Shown one piece after another: positions 10,896 through 22,097 of a DNA stretch of 64,000 nt. The DNA is from Platanthera guangdongensis (lineage: Eukaryota > Streptophyta > Magnoliopsida > Asparagales > Orchidaceae). The position numbers and the translations under genes are program-made. The notes beneath the pieces are model-generated. The model had not been told where the DNA came from, ran no database searches, and saw only the letters and a program-made list of their open reading frames with translations. Where the stretch lies: contig CM077162.1 of NCBI GenBank assembly GCA_039583875.1, positions 67,763,259 through 67,827,258 of the forward strand, in the 5' to 3' direction. Position 1 is the first letter of the stretch. Each line of letters starts with the position of its first letter.

Positions 10896-12026
10896 ATGTG
10901 TGTGGATTTTTCTCTTTTAAATAAAGCGTGCCCTAAGGATTGTTACCCGCTGCCCCGAATCGACGTGCTTGTTGACTCAGCCGTCAGTTTTTCTTTTATG
11001 AGCTTCTTGGATGCTTTTTCCGGATATCACCAAATACGCATGCACCCTCCGGACGTTAAGGACGTCACCTTCATCACGGAGGATGGGTGCTTCTATTTTA
11101 ATATGATGCCCTTCGGGTTGAAAAATGCGGGGGCGACCTACCAAAGAATGATGGATCGGATCTTTCGAAATCAGAGAGGGAGGAACCTCGAGGTGTATGT
11201 GGATGACTTGATGGTCAAAAGTAAGGACCTCGAAGCTCATGTCCTAGATCTTGAGGAGACCTTTGAGACCCTGAAGAAATATAAAATGAGGCTCAACCCC
11301 TTGAAATGTGTATTCGGAGCCAATAGGGGAAAGTTCCTCGGACATCTTCTCACTCCGTCTGGAGTGGAGCCCAACCCCGAGAAAGTAAAAGCAATCCTAG
11401 AGTTGGAGTCCCCTAGAAATGCTAAGGAGGTTCAGCGTCTCACCGGCAAGTTGGCCGGGCTAAGAAGGTTTCTCTCCCAAGCCGGAGAGAGATGCTCGTC
11501 TTTCTTTCGGACACTGCGGGGTGGCAAGAAGTTTGAATGGACCCCAGAATGTGAGAAGGCTTTCCAGGCTCTAAAGCAACAGCTCACCCATACGCCTTTA
11601 CTCCAGGGACCAAGGGAAGGTGAGGTCTTGTTTTTGTACTTAGGGGTAGGGACTGTGGGTGTGAGCTCGGTTCTTGTGCGAGAAGAAGGGAAGAAGCAAT
11701 TTCCAATCTACTACGTGAGCAGGGTCTTGAAGAAAGCGGAGCTCGGGTATCCCATCCTTGAAAAGTTAGCATTTGACCTCATCATCTCTGCCCGAAAGCT
11801 CAGATCGTATTTTCAGGCTCATTCTATTCAGGTGGTAACTGATCACCCCCTTCCGTCGCATCTTAGAGGGGGTAGAACATTCCGGGAGGTTGGCCAAGTG
11901 GTCAATAGAGCTCAGTGAATTTGACCTCGCTTTCGTTCCTCGGCTCGCAATTAAGGTACAGGCGGTGGCCGATTTCCTGGTGGACTACGTAGTTGAGGTC
12001 CAGGAGGCGGAAGTGTCCCCTCGAGC
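10896..12026 (+). pseudogene. T2 reverse transcriptase and first RNase H
   Basis: RT copies genomic RNA into cDNA and RNase H removes the RNA. The open frame 10896-11918 starts inside RT (CVDFSLLNKACPKD). It contains MPFGLKNAGATYQ and the catalytic YVDD (VYVDDLMVKS, about 11197-11226), then the thumb (FLGHLLTPSG) and RNase H (WTPECEKAFQ, VVTDHPL). A one-base shift near 11860-11890 moves the RNase H end to another frame (SIELSEFDLAF, AVADFLVDYV), which runs to the C1 insertion point. The final CGAGC at 12022-12026 is the left TSD of C1. Confidence 0.88.
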
Positions 12027-12261
12027 TGTTGGAGTCACCATGATGATCTGGAAGTGATCAAATATGTAATCTCACTGCCAACGCGATATAAGCCTGCAGG
12101 GTCGCACATAAGAGATGTGGAGAAGTTGGTTGACTGACTGTGTTGGTAAAGGTTACCAATCACCGACCTGAATAGGGTTATGGGCAAAGTGTTGCCTTAT
12201 AGGATCATCGGGTTGGGCAAATGTTGCCTTGAATGGCTGGTTGGGATTGTCGTCCGAGGGT

Positions 12262-12600
12262 CGATGACATTAGTCGAGAATCATCTTCTAATTCCCGTCG
12301 ATCGGCGAGAATCGTCTCTCTGATTCTCGCCGATCGATGAGAATCGTCGAGAATCAATTGTTGATTCTCGACGATCGACTACTTCGACAATTGTCGTCGA
12401 CCGCGGCTCGACGATCGTCGAGTATCGTTGTGTATCGTCGAGTGCGGCTCGACGATCGGCGAGAATCGTCGAGTATTGTACTCTGATTCTCGCCGATCCT
12501 GTATGATACTCGTCGACTGATTCTCGCCGAACCTGCTCAGTGATTCTCTCCGATTGTCGCTGATTCTCACAGATTGATACTCGCCGATTCTGAACCCTAT
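12262..12600 (+). repeat. C1 U3 inverted TCGA/GATTCTCG motif cluster
   Basis: Short motifs such as GATTCTCGCCGATCG, TCGACGATCGTCGAG and GAGAATCGTCGAG recur in both orientations just upstream of the TATA box. Many are self-complementary. The 3' LTR has the same cluster at about 19345-19665. The position suggests a U3 enhancer or silencer-binding array; the long minus-strand ORFs across it are by-products of the repetition. Confidence 0.8.
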
Positions 12601-12651
12601 TTTCGGGTGGTCTGCGGATAGCGAATTTCCTGGGTTTATTTATACCTTTGG

Positions 12652-12659
12652 TATAAATA
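12652..12659 (+). promoter_or_regulatory. C1 LTR TATA box
   Basis: TATAAATA, repeated in the 3' LTR at 19726-19733. It is the likely start-site determinant for C1 genomic RNA. Confidence 0.7.
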
Positions 12660-13191
12660 GGACACTTAGGGTTTTCGGGATTAGACACACACGGGCTCGC
12701 CACTTTCTCCTGTAGCAGATCGAAACCCGACGGAAGTCGTTCCGCCTTTCGATCCGCCGATCCCGATCCCCGCCGCCGACGGAAGAGTTCCGCCGCCGCC
12801 GTGTTCGCTCCGTCGACCACCTCTTCTCCGGCGACTGTCACTGGTGCTGCAATCCCTGGCGCGGACCTAGCAGTCTGTGGGAAAGCAAAGGTGCGGTCTT
12901 CTCCTTCCCGATAATCCGTGCGACGGATAGATCGGTGTTCTCCCGCTCGTGTGGACTTCTGCAGAAACGTGGACACTATTCCACGTAGAACTCGCCACTA
13001 GCAAGCAGATAAAGTTTGGAGCATCTCCGTTGGGTTGTGACTCAAAGCCACCGAGGTAATTTTTGCCTAGTTTTGCTAACTTCTTGATTCAACGTTCATA
13101 GCCCAATCCACATCTCTTTGGGTTTTTCTTGATGTTTATTTTTCCGCTGCGTGCACAAGCGTTGTGCCAACCCTATAGAGAAACCCAACAG

Positions 13192-13204
13192 TGGTATCAG
13201 AGCC
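13192..13204 (+). promoter_or_regulatory. C1 primer binding site (tRNA-iMet)
   Basis: TGGTATCAGAGCC starts one base after the LTR end. It is the standard plant initiator tRNA-Met complement. Confidence 0.93.
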
Positions 13205-14171
13205 AGGTTACGGCCATGATCGTTGTTTCGGAAGTTTGTTATTCCAGTGCGTGTAAACCTAGGGATTTAGAAGTGTTCTAAATGTCTAGATTTAGTCTTG
13301 GTCTCCTCGCCAAGAACGATTGGAATTTTGGTGGATTTCTAAGTGTTAGAAATAGTGATCTCCTTAGCAGTAACCATCCCTCGATTTTGTTTTGGATTTT
13401 GAATCCAACAAAGAGAGATGAGCTTGTCTACTGCTTTAAGTTGAGCTGTCTTTGCCTTTGTCCAATGCATGTAAATCTGAGGATTTGGAAATTTCCGGAT
13501 GTTCAGATTTAGCCCTTCCTTCTATCAAATGTTGATGGTGTCAGGATGTGCACATAAGGGATGCATGTGGTTTTAGAAGAATTGTTTTTCTTTGGATGTG
13601 CACGTCGATCAAATGTTGATCATGGTTAATTGTTAACCTATATTTGAAATCCCTTCATCAAATATTAAGTGTTCGGATGCCTTCCGATGGATGACACTCT
13701 TCCTGCCTCGATCGATGAAGTGTGGGCTTGCCAAAGCAAGGTGCATCAATCTATCTTGGTAAGGGTGCGAGCGGATAATTGTGATATCCCACTGTCGACA
13801 TCGGGTCCAGCTTAACTAGGTGACCTCAAAGGTTGAGTGCCTAGAGGCATAGGGTTGGCATGCACCATATGATGGATGCGAATAAGGAGTTATTCACCAA
13901 CCATACAAGAATTGCATGAGGATGCAATTGGCAAGCGTTGCCTACCTAAATAACCGCATCGTGAGAGGAACGCCAAAGCGGACTCATAGTGTTGGTGAAA
14001 TACGGATCTTGTCCACTAAGAGAGTAGCTCGCATGAACTCTCCGAATTGTTAGTGAGGGCTATCATTTCGAATAAAATAGTGGGAGTATTTTAATTGAAG
14101 TCCTAATTAGAATAAATTATAATTGAAATTTAGGTACTGATTTTATTCTGCAAAAATTCTTGTAGAATTCC
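13205..14171 (+). other. C1 leader, no gene
   Basis: This is about 970 nt of untranslated leader between PBS and gag. It contains two degenerate copies of a stretch with ATGTAAACCTAGGGATTT-like wording (about 13250 and 13470). The ORF at 13282-13512 has no recognisable domain and is probably spurious. Confidence 0.6.
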
Positions 14172-14606
14172 ATGGCAAGCGTTGCGCACTCCACGTTGTC
14201 TCTGAGAGCCATCCTTGAGAAGGATAAGCTCAGTGGGACAAATTACATGGAATGGTATAGGAACCTGAGAATTGTTCTCAGGCAAGAGCGAAAGCTCTAT
14301 GTCTTGGAAGAAGAAGCCCCCGAGGTGCCGACCGGGAACTCTTCCCGTGCTGAGAAAGATACTTATAAGAAGTATACTGACGATGCTTTGGATGTCGAGT
14401 GCCTTATGCTTGCCACCATGAACTCTGAGCTTCAGAAGCAACATGAGAACATGGGGTGCAAGGAGATTGACGAGCATCTCAAGAAAATGTTTCAAGGGCA
14501 GGCTCGTCAAGAGAGGTTCGACATCACGAAAGCGTTGTTTAAGTGCAAGATGGGAGTTCGAGACTCAGTAGGGACTCACGTACTCAAGATGATTGGGTAT
14601 ATATAG
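14172..14606 (+). pseudogene. C1 gag N-terminal part, ends at a nonsense codon
   Basis: The ATG at 14172 opens a Copia gag with the N-terminal motif LSGTNYMEWYRNLRIVL (residues about 22-38). The frame stops at TAG 14604-14606. The same frame is open again immediately and carries the expected continuation (LERLGFPLGQEL), so this is a point nonsense mutation in the polyprotein. A Glu codon (GAG) is expected there, implying one G-to-T change. Everything else in gag is intact. Confidence 0.88.
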
Positions 14607-14642
14607 AACCTTGAAAGGCTGGGTTTTCCTCTTGGTCAAGAG

Positions 14643-16943
14643 TTGGCCACGGATCTGATCCTGCAATCGTTGCCGGACAGTTATGAGCAGTTTGTCTTGA
14701 ACTACAACATGAATGAGATAGACAAGACACTGCCCGAACTCCTAGGCATGTTGAGAACTGCCGAAATCAACATGAAGAAGGCCAAGCCTGCCAGCCCCAT
14801 ACTGATGGTGCATAAGGGCAAGGGCAAAGCCAAGGGCTCCAAGAAGACGAAGGTAGGACCTAAGTCATATCTTGAGCCCAAGTCTTCAGCACTGATGAAA
14901 AAGAAGAGCACGGTGAAGGATGGGAAATGCCACCACTGTGGCAAGGATGGTCATTGGCGGAGGAACTGTCCTTCGTATATTGAGGGTCTGCAAAAATTGA
15001 GGGGAGGTATGACTTCCGCTTCTAATATCTACGTTATAGAGATAAACTTTTCTGCTCCTTCATCTTGGGTATTGGATACCGGATGTGGTTCTCACATTTG
15101 TACAAATATGCAGGAACTGGGAAGGAGAAGATTGCTGAGTAAAGGGGAGGTGGACCTCCGCGTCGGCAATGGAGCAAGAGTTGCTGCTGTAGCCGTAGGA
15201 GTTTACCGTCTTTCTTTGCCCAGTGGGCTTGTAATAGAACTAGATAACTGTTATTTTGTTCCGGCGATAACTAGAAACATTATATCTATTTCATGTTTGG
15301 ACATGATTGGATTTTCTTTTATAATTAAGAACAATTGTTGTTCTATATTTAAGAATGATGTTTGTTATGCTGTAGCCCAATTGTTTAATGATCTTTACGT
15401 TTTGAACTTGGACCATCTGATCTGTAATGTAGAAAACAATAAAAGACTAAGAACAAATGACTCAAACCCTACTTTTCTCTGGCATTGTCGTTTGGGCCAT
15501 ATCAACGAGAAGCGCATATCCAAGCTCCATAGAGATGGACTTTTGGACTCATTTGATTATGAATCATTTGAGCGATGCGAATCTTGTTTGTTAGGCAAGA
15601 TGACTAAAGCTCCTTTCACTGGTTATACTGAGAGGGCTGAGGATCTCTTGGGTGTTGTACATAGTGATGTATGCGGACCCATGAGTTCCATGGCTAGAGG
15701 AGGGTATTTCTACTTTGTTACATTTACTGATGATTTCAGTAGATACGGATATGTGTATCTTATGAAGTGCAAATCCGAGACCTTTGAAAAGTTCAAAGCG
15801 TTCAAGAATGAAGTAGAAAACCAGTTGGGTAAAAGGGTTAAAGCACTCCGATCTGATCGAGGTGGAGAATACCTGAGTCATGAGTTCCGTGATCATCTGA
15901 AAGAGTGCGGTATTGTATCACAGCTCACTCCACCTAGAACACCACAACATAATGGTCTGTCTGAGAGGAGAAATCGTACTCTGTTAGACATGGTACGTTC
16001 GATGATGAGTCATGCAGACTTGCCTGTTTCCTTTTGGGGTTTTGCTTTAGAGACTGCTGCAATGACATTGAATCGCGCTCCAACTAAAACGGTTCTGAAG
16101 ACACCATATGAGATATGGACTGGGAAGCGTCCTAGTATGTCGTTCATTAAAATTTGGGGCTGTGAGGCATACGTGAGACGTCAAATGCCTGACAAGCTGG
16201 AACCCAAATCGGATAAATGTTATCTGGTGGGATATCCTAAGGAAACGAAAGGGTATTACTTTTACCTACCGTCTGAGGGCAAAGTGTTTGTCGCAAGGAC
16301 TGGTGTCTTCTTGGAGAAAGAGTTCTTATCAAGAAAGACTGAAAAGGTAGAGCGTGAAGAAGTTCAAGAACCACATGTAGTGAATGAACCGGAATTGGAT
16401 TCTGAGACAGGACTACAAGATGTTGTAGCAAGAGAACCTGCTCAAGGAACACAAGTCCTACGTAGATCTGGTAGACCGAGGTTTGAGCCTGAGAGATATG
16501 GATTTCTCGTGTCTCAAATAGGTAATGTGTTGCTTATGGATCATGATGATGAACCAGCAACCTACCAAGAGGCTATGAATGGACCGGACTCCGACAAATG
16601 GCTTGAGGCTATGAAATCCGAAATGGACTCCATGTATGCAAACCAAGTTTGGAACTTGGTGGAACCACCTGAAGGGGTACGACCCATAGGGTGCAAGTGG
16701 GTCTTCAAGAAGAAGACCGACATGGACGGGAATGTACAAACATTCAAAGGGCGACTAGTGGCTAAGGGTTTCAAGCAAATTCATGGTATTGACTATGATG
16801 AGACTTTTTCCCCTGTTGCCATGGTAAAGTCCATTAGGATATTGCTTGCTATTGCTGCGTATTATGACTACGAGATCTGGCAGATGGATGTCAAAACGGC
16901 TTTCCTTAATGGAAACCTCCTTGAGGAAGTGTATATGACATAA
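14643..16943 (+). pseudogene. C1 gag C-terminus, protease, integrase, RT start
   Basis: This is the same frame as the upstream gag. In order it shows: a CCHC knuckle CHHCGKDGHWRRNC (about 14932-14973); protease WVLDTGCGSHIC with the catalytic D-T-G near 15074; the pre-integrase zinc domain (FLWHCRLGH through CESCLLGK); and the integrase core with Asp in VHSDVCGP, Asp in LRSDRGGEYL and Glu in NGLSERRNRT. RT then begins (GCKWVFKKK, KGRLVAKGF, MDVKTAFLNG). The ORF ends at TAA 16941-16943, where Gln (CAA) is expected before PEGF, a C-to-T change. The catalytic residues that I can check are all present. Confidence 0.92.
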
Positions 16944-18131
16944 CCCGAGGGTTTTGTATCCCCAGATGAAGCCACTAAAATATGCAAGCTGAATAAGTCT
17001 ATTTATGGACTGAAACAGGCCTCTCGAAGTTGGAATCTTCGTTTTGATGAGAAAATCAAAGAGTTTGGTTTCATCAAGAATGAAGATGAGCCTTGTGTTT
17101 ACAAGCGAATCAGTGGGAGCATTGTTGTCTTCCTGATATTGTATGTAGATGACATACTGTTGATCGGGAATGACATTCCTACCCTGAAAGTTGTTAAGAA
17201 AAACCTAGGGAACTGCTTTTCAATGAAGGATTTGGGTGAAGCGACTTATATACTCGGTATTAAGATCTATAGAGATAGATCGAAGAAGTTGCTGGGTTTG
17301 ACCCAGAGTACGTACATCGAAAAGGTGTTGAAGCGGTTCAACATGCTTGAGTCCAAGAAAGGATTTTTGCCCATATCTCATGGTGTGAATCTCTCTAAGG
17401 ACCAGTGTCCAAAGTCTTGTAAAGATAAGGACCGCATGAAGTTGATTCCATATGCTTCGGCAATTGGATCAATTATGTACGCGATGTTATGTACTCGACC
17501 CGATGTCTCCTTTGCTTTGAGCATGACTAGCAGGTATCAGTCAGACCCCGGTGAGTGTCACTGGATTGCAGTCAAGAATATCCTGAAGTACTTGAGAAGG
17601 ACTAAGGACATGTTCTTGGTGTATGGTGGAGAGGAAGAGCTCGTTGTACGTGGTTACACGGATGCTAGCTTCCAAACTGATCGAGACGACTCCAAGTCTC
17701 AGTCAGGTTTTGTGTTTTGCCTGAATGGAGGAGCTGTAAGCTGGAAGAGTTCCAAGCAAGAGACAGTTGCTGATTCTACAACAGAGGCCGAGTATATCGC
17801 AACAGCTAATGCGGCGAAGGAGGCTATATTGATTAGGAAATTCATCGGCGAGCTTGATGTAGTTCCTAGCATTGTTGGTCCCGTAGTTCTCTACTGTGAT
17901 AACAATGGTGCAATTGCACAATCTAAGGAACCTAGATCTCATCAGCGCTCCAAGCACATACTCCGGCGTTTTCATCTTATTCGTGAGATTGTCGAACGAG
18001 GAGATGTAAACATTTGTAGAGTGCCGACTGAGGAAAATATTGCGGATCCGCTGACAAAGCCTCTCGCGCAGAGAAAGCATGATGGTCATACTAGATCGAT
18101 GGGTATACGATACCTAAATGATCAACTCTAG
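16944..18131 (+). pseudogene. C1 RT C-terminal half and RNase H
   Basis: The frame is continuous with the upstream ORF after the single TAA. It contains IYGLKQASRSW, the RT catalytic motif YVDDILLIGND (about 17142-17174), and RNase H with DASF, the AEYIA block and ADPLTKPL near the end. It closes at TAG 18129-18131. Correct length and domain order indicate that only the two stop codons separate C1 from an intact polyprotein. Confidence 0.92.
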
Positions 18132-19089
18132 CGAGAATCTTGTGGGTTGCATGTAATCTTGTATTTTGTTGGCTGTTTGTTCATATGATGAACTGTGTAC
18201 CTAGTTTTTCTTTTATAATTAATGGCAAATTCTTTTATTATGAATTTTTCTATATATGATAGTTAAATGTTAACATAATAGATACCCTTAGAATGTTCGC
18301 TTCCATGGGACATCAAGTGCGTGACTTGAATGTGAGAGCCCATGATTTATTTGAAGCTTCATTCTTAAAGGTCCCTGGTCGAGTATCATCATAGAAGCTA
18401 AGGGTGATGATGATACATGAAGGCTAGCATGTGTGTTGACTGATGACTGGTTCTCACAGGTCATGATATTGTGATATCAAGTCATCACGTGGGTACTTGT
18501 TAGTGAACAAGTTGTACTGGACAGACCCAACCTGAGACTACTCTGTGGATTGTCATCCAATCGTGTCACGAGTAGGTCTCAATTGACAATGGTGTTGTGA
18601 TCCTTTGACCTAAAGTCACAGCATTCATCAAGTGAGGAAGAGCGTGCTTTGATGCCATCTAAAGTCTTCCTTGAGAAAGGTTGATGATAAGGGTGGTTGT
18701 TGGGCATGTTACGAATCATTTGGGTGTTTGTGTGTGAGCAAATATGGGATTTGTCCTTCTGTATGACAGGAGTTGCATCCATGGGCCCCTTGATGGAACT
18801 GGACTGAGAAATGCATGGCCATGCTTGGTTGAGTCAATATGTGATATTGGACTCACCATTCTCTGGAAGTCCGTCCTGGATCAAGAAACTTGGATTGAGT
18901 TATTACGAGGGTGACACGGTCCATGCCTCTAGTTCTTTCTGGATGTAAGGGACAAAGGGACAAAGACAACGCTGATACATTGGTCATAAAGGCTTATGAG
19001 TTATAAACTCTTATTGCTTGGGGAGCAATGATGGATTGCTAGATGCCGCTCATTGTTTGTGAGGTTTTTGCTTTGATACTTTCGAGATC
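18132..19089 (+). other. C1 3' untranslated region, no gene
   Basis: About 960 nt between pol and the polypurine tract. No domain-bearing ORF is seen. This is longer than the minimum for Copia but normal for Angela-like elements. Confidence 0.6.
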
Positions 19090-19099
19090 AAGTGGGAGT
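19090..19099 (+). promoter_or_regulatory. C1 polypurine tract
   Basis: AAGTGGGAGT directly before the 3' LTR; the primer site for plus-strand DNA synthesis. Confidence 0.75.
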
Positions 19100-19100
19100 C

Positions 19101-20264
19101 TGTTGGAGTCACCATGATGATCTGGAAGTGATCAAACATGAAATCTCACTGCCAACGCGATATGAGCCTGCAGGGTCGCACATAAGAGATGTGGAGAAGT
19201 TGGTTGACTGACTGTGTTGGTAAAGGTTACCAATCACCGACCTGAATAGGGTTATGGGCAAAGTGTTGCCTTATAGGATCATCGGTTTGGGCAAATGTTG
19301 CCTTGAAGGGCTGGTTGGGATTGTCATCCGAGGGTCGATGACATTAGTCGAGAATCGTCTTCTGATTCCCGCCGATCGGCGAGAATCGTCTCTCTGATTC
19401 TCGCCGATCGACGAGAATCGTCGAGAATCAATTGTTGATTCTCGACGATCGAATACTTCGACAATTGTCGTCGACCGCGGCTCGACGATCGTCGAGTATC
19501 GTTGTGTATCGTCGAGCGCGGCTCGACGATCGGCGAGAATCGTCGAGTATTGTACTCTGATTCTTGTCGATCCTGTATGATACTCGTCGACTGATTCTCG
19601 CCGAACCTGCTCAGTGATTCTCGCCGATTGTCGCCGATTCTCACCGATTGATACTCGCCGATTCTGAACCCTATTTTTGGGTGGTCTGCGGATAGCGAAT
19701 TTCCTGGGTTTATTTATACCTTTGGTATAAATAGGACACTTAGGGTTTTCGGGATTAGACACACACGGGCTCGCGACTTTCTCCTGTAGCAGATCGAAAC
19801 CCGACGGAAGCCGTTCCGCCTTTCGATCCGTCGATCCCGATCCCCGCCGCCGACGGAAGAGTTCCGCCGCCGCCGTGTTCGCTCCGTCGACCACCTCTTC
19901 TCCGATGACTGTCGCTGGTGCTGCAATCCCTAGCGCGGACCTAGCAGTCCGTGGGAAAGCAAAGGTGCGGTCTTCTCCTTCCCGATAATCCGTGCGACGG
20001 ATAGATCGGTGTTCTCCCGCTCGTGTGGACTTCTGCAGAAACGTGGACACTATTCCACGTAGAACTCGCCACTAGCAAGCAGATAAAGTTTGGAGCATCT
20101 CCGTTGGGTTGTGACTCAACGCCACCGAGGTAATTTTTACCTAGTTTTGCTAACTTCTTGATTCAACGTTCATAGCCCGATCCACATCTCTTTGGGTTTT
20201 TCTATATGTTTATTTTTCCGCTGCGTGCACAAGCGTTGTGCCAACCCTATAGAGAAACCCAACA
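19101..20264 (+). repeat. C1 3' LTR
   Basis: A 1164-bp partner of 12027-13190, with TATA at 19726-19733. The following CGAGC (20265-20269) is the right TSD, after which T2 coding resumes. Confidence 0.95.
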
Positions 20265-20640
20265 CGAGCAACCTGGAAGATGTTAGTAGATGGAGCGTCG
20301 AGAAGAAATTCCTTCGGAGGGGGAATGGTCTTGATAAGTCCGGAGGGGACCAGGATTGAGCAGGCCTTGAAGATTCATTTCACGATCACCAACAACCAAG
20401 CGGAATATGAGGCGATCATCGCGGGACTCAGGTTAGCCCGAGAGTTGGGCATACAAGACATCGAGGACTCGACTGACTCCATGGTGGTGGCAGGCCAGAT
20501 CAAAGGGGAGTTCGAGACAAGGGAGCCCGCCCTCCAGTTGTATCTAGGAAAGGTCAAGGGCATCATCGGACAGTTCCGAAGCTTTTCAATTCAGCACGTC
20601 CCGAGGGGGAGAGCACCCAGGCTGACCAACTCGCCAAGTA
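20265..20640 (+). pseudogene. T2 second (archaeal-type) RNase H
   Basis: The reading continues from 12026 across C1. The domain shows LVDGASRRNSFGGG, NNQAEYEAIIAGL and DSMVVAGQIKGEF, typical of the extra RNase H of Tat elements. A frameshift near 20600-20625 moves the continuation (ADQLAKYGPRAGG) into the frame of the integrase block. It aligns with T1 at 1-444. Confidence 0.85.
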
Positions 20641-21982
20641 TGGCCCTCGAGCCGGGGGAACAATGACGGAGCTCTTCAGGCCATCTATAGAAGAAGGGGA
20701 GCTCATGGAGATATGCCAAAAGAGGTCTTGGATGGACCCCTTCATCACCTTTTTGGCATTAGGGCAGTTACCCGCAAAAGAACTCAACAAGAAGCATACC
20801 ATATACAAATCGGCGTACTACCTGCTGAAAGATGGGGTTTTATATCGCAAGACATTGTCAGGTTTGCTAGCCCGATGTGTGCCAGAAGAAGAGGCTCCAA
20901 AGTTTCTGTAAGAGATTCACTCGGGAGAATGCAGGAGTCACTCGGGGAGCCGGACATTAGAAGGGAGGGTGCTAAGACAGGGGTACTTCTGGCCCACCCT
21001 CAGGAAAGATGCGGAGGAATTCGCGAAGAGGTGTCAAAAATGTCAGGAGTTCTCCCCCTTTCAGCTCCTTCCGGCGCAGAGGTTACGGACAATCACAGCT
21101 CCCTGGCCTTTCGCTATATGGGGGCTAGATCTGGTAGGACCTTTTCCCCAAGCGAGTGGCCAGAGGAAATTCCTGCTAGTCGTGGTGGACTACTTTTCGA
21201 AATGGCTGGAGGTGAAGGCGCTGGCTAAGGTAACATCGCAGGTGGTCAAGAATTTCATATGGGGGGAGATCATCTACCAGCATGGGTTACCTCTCGCCAT
21301 TGTAACAGATAACGGACCACAATTTGCAAGTAGAGAGTTCGTTGATTTCTGCATCCGTTTGGGAATAGATCTCCGCTTTGCCTCTGTTCATCATCCACGG
21401 AGTAATGGGCAGGTGGAAGCAGCCAATAAGGTCATTGTCAATTTGTTGAAGAAGAAAGTGGAGAATTTGAGGGGGAACTGGGTGGAGCAGCTACCTTCAG
21501 TCCTGTGGGCCTTGAGGACCACACCAAACACCACCACGGAAGAAACCCCATTTAAGCTCTCTCATGGCTCGGAGGCTGTCATATCTATCGAGTTTGAAGT
21601 CACATCACCAAGAGTAGCAGTTGCGAGGGAAGGAGGCGAAGGATGGAGAGCGGAGAACGAGGAAGAGCAGAGACTCTCTCTAGATCTCGTGGAGGAGCTC
21701 AGGGATTTGGCGATGGTCCGACAGGAGGAAGTCAAGCGCCGGATGGCTAGGTACTTCGACAAGCATATAAGGGCCAGACAGTTCGAGAAGGGAGATTTGG
21801 TCCTAAAAAAGGTAGACGCAGCAGGTAGAGGGGCCTCCGTAGGGAAGCTCAATCCTAATTTGGAGGGTCCTTTTGTAGTAAAAGAGGTCTTGAAGTCAGG
21901 AGGGTACCACCTCCAGGATGTGGACGGGGTATCCCTCGATCGAGCCCGAAGTGGTGATGATTTAAAGAGATTTTACCTGTAA
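20641..21982 (+). pseudogene. T2 integrase, one nonsense codon
   Basis: A single frame runs from the RNase H/integrase spacer (TELFRPSIEEGELME) to 21982, interrupted only by TAA 20909-20911, where Gln is expected (KFL then EIHSG). The HHCC zinc domain lies at about 20915-21045 (CQKCQEF). The catalytic core has Asp in GLDLVGPF, Asp in VTDNGPQF and Glu in SNGQVEAANK. The C-terminal domain contains FEKGDLVLKKVDAAGRG and ends in DLKRFYL. No chromodomain follows, as expected for Tat. This is the best-preserved sense domain of T2. Confidence 0.9.
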
Positions 21983-22097
21983 CACTTTCTGTTCATTGCA
22001 CTTTTTATTGTTGTATGATGCCTGCAATTTTGATGTGCTCTTTTGATGTGAGGGGAGTGTGGGTGACCTTTTTATAAGCACCAATGGTGAGATGGAA

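Larger units (their letters stand above)
12027..13190 (+). repeat. C1 5' LTR
   Basis: A 1164-bp LTR with TG...CA ends and a TATA box at 12652-12659. Upstream is a dense field of GATTCTCG/TCGACGAT motifs (12262-12600). The same length as the 3' LTR indicates no net indel since insertion. Confidence 0.95.
12027..20264 (+). mobile_element. C1: full-length Copia element (Tork/Angela-like)
   Basis: Two 1164-bp LTRs (12027-13190 and 19101-20264) begin TGTTGGAGTC and end AAACCCAACA, flanked by CGAGC (12022-12026 and 20265-20269). By eye there are about six differences in the first ~255 bp, so it is a moderately young insertion. The PBS matches initiator tRNA-Met. The gag-pol frame is single and continuous apart from two in-frame stops, making C1 among the best-preserved coding units in the window. 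Integrase before RT identifies Copia. Lineage is assigned from motif wording (CHHCGKDGHW, WVLDTGCGSHIC, ETKGYYFY). Confidence 0.95.

Noticed and set aside
12281..12976. A 231-codon Arg-rich minus-strand ORF in the C1 LTR (also 19271-20050)
   Set aside because: It lies across U3 repeats and the TATA box, is present in both LTRs, and has only low-complexity RRES-type wording.
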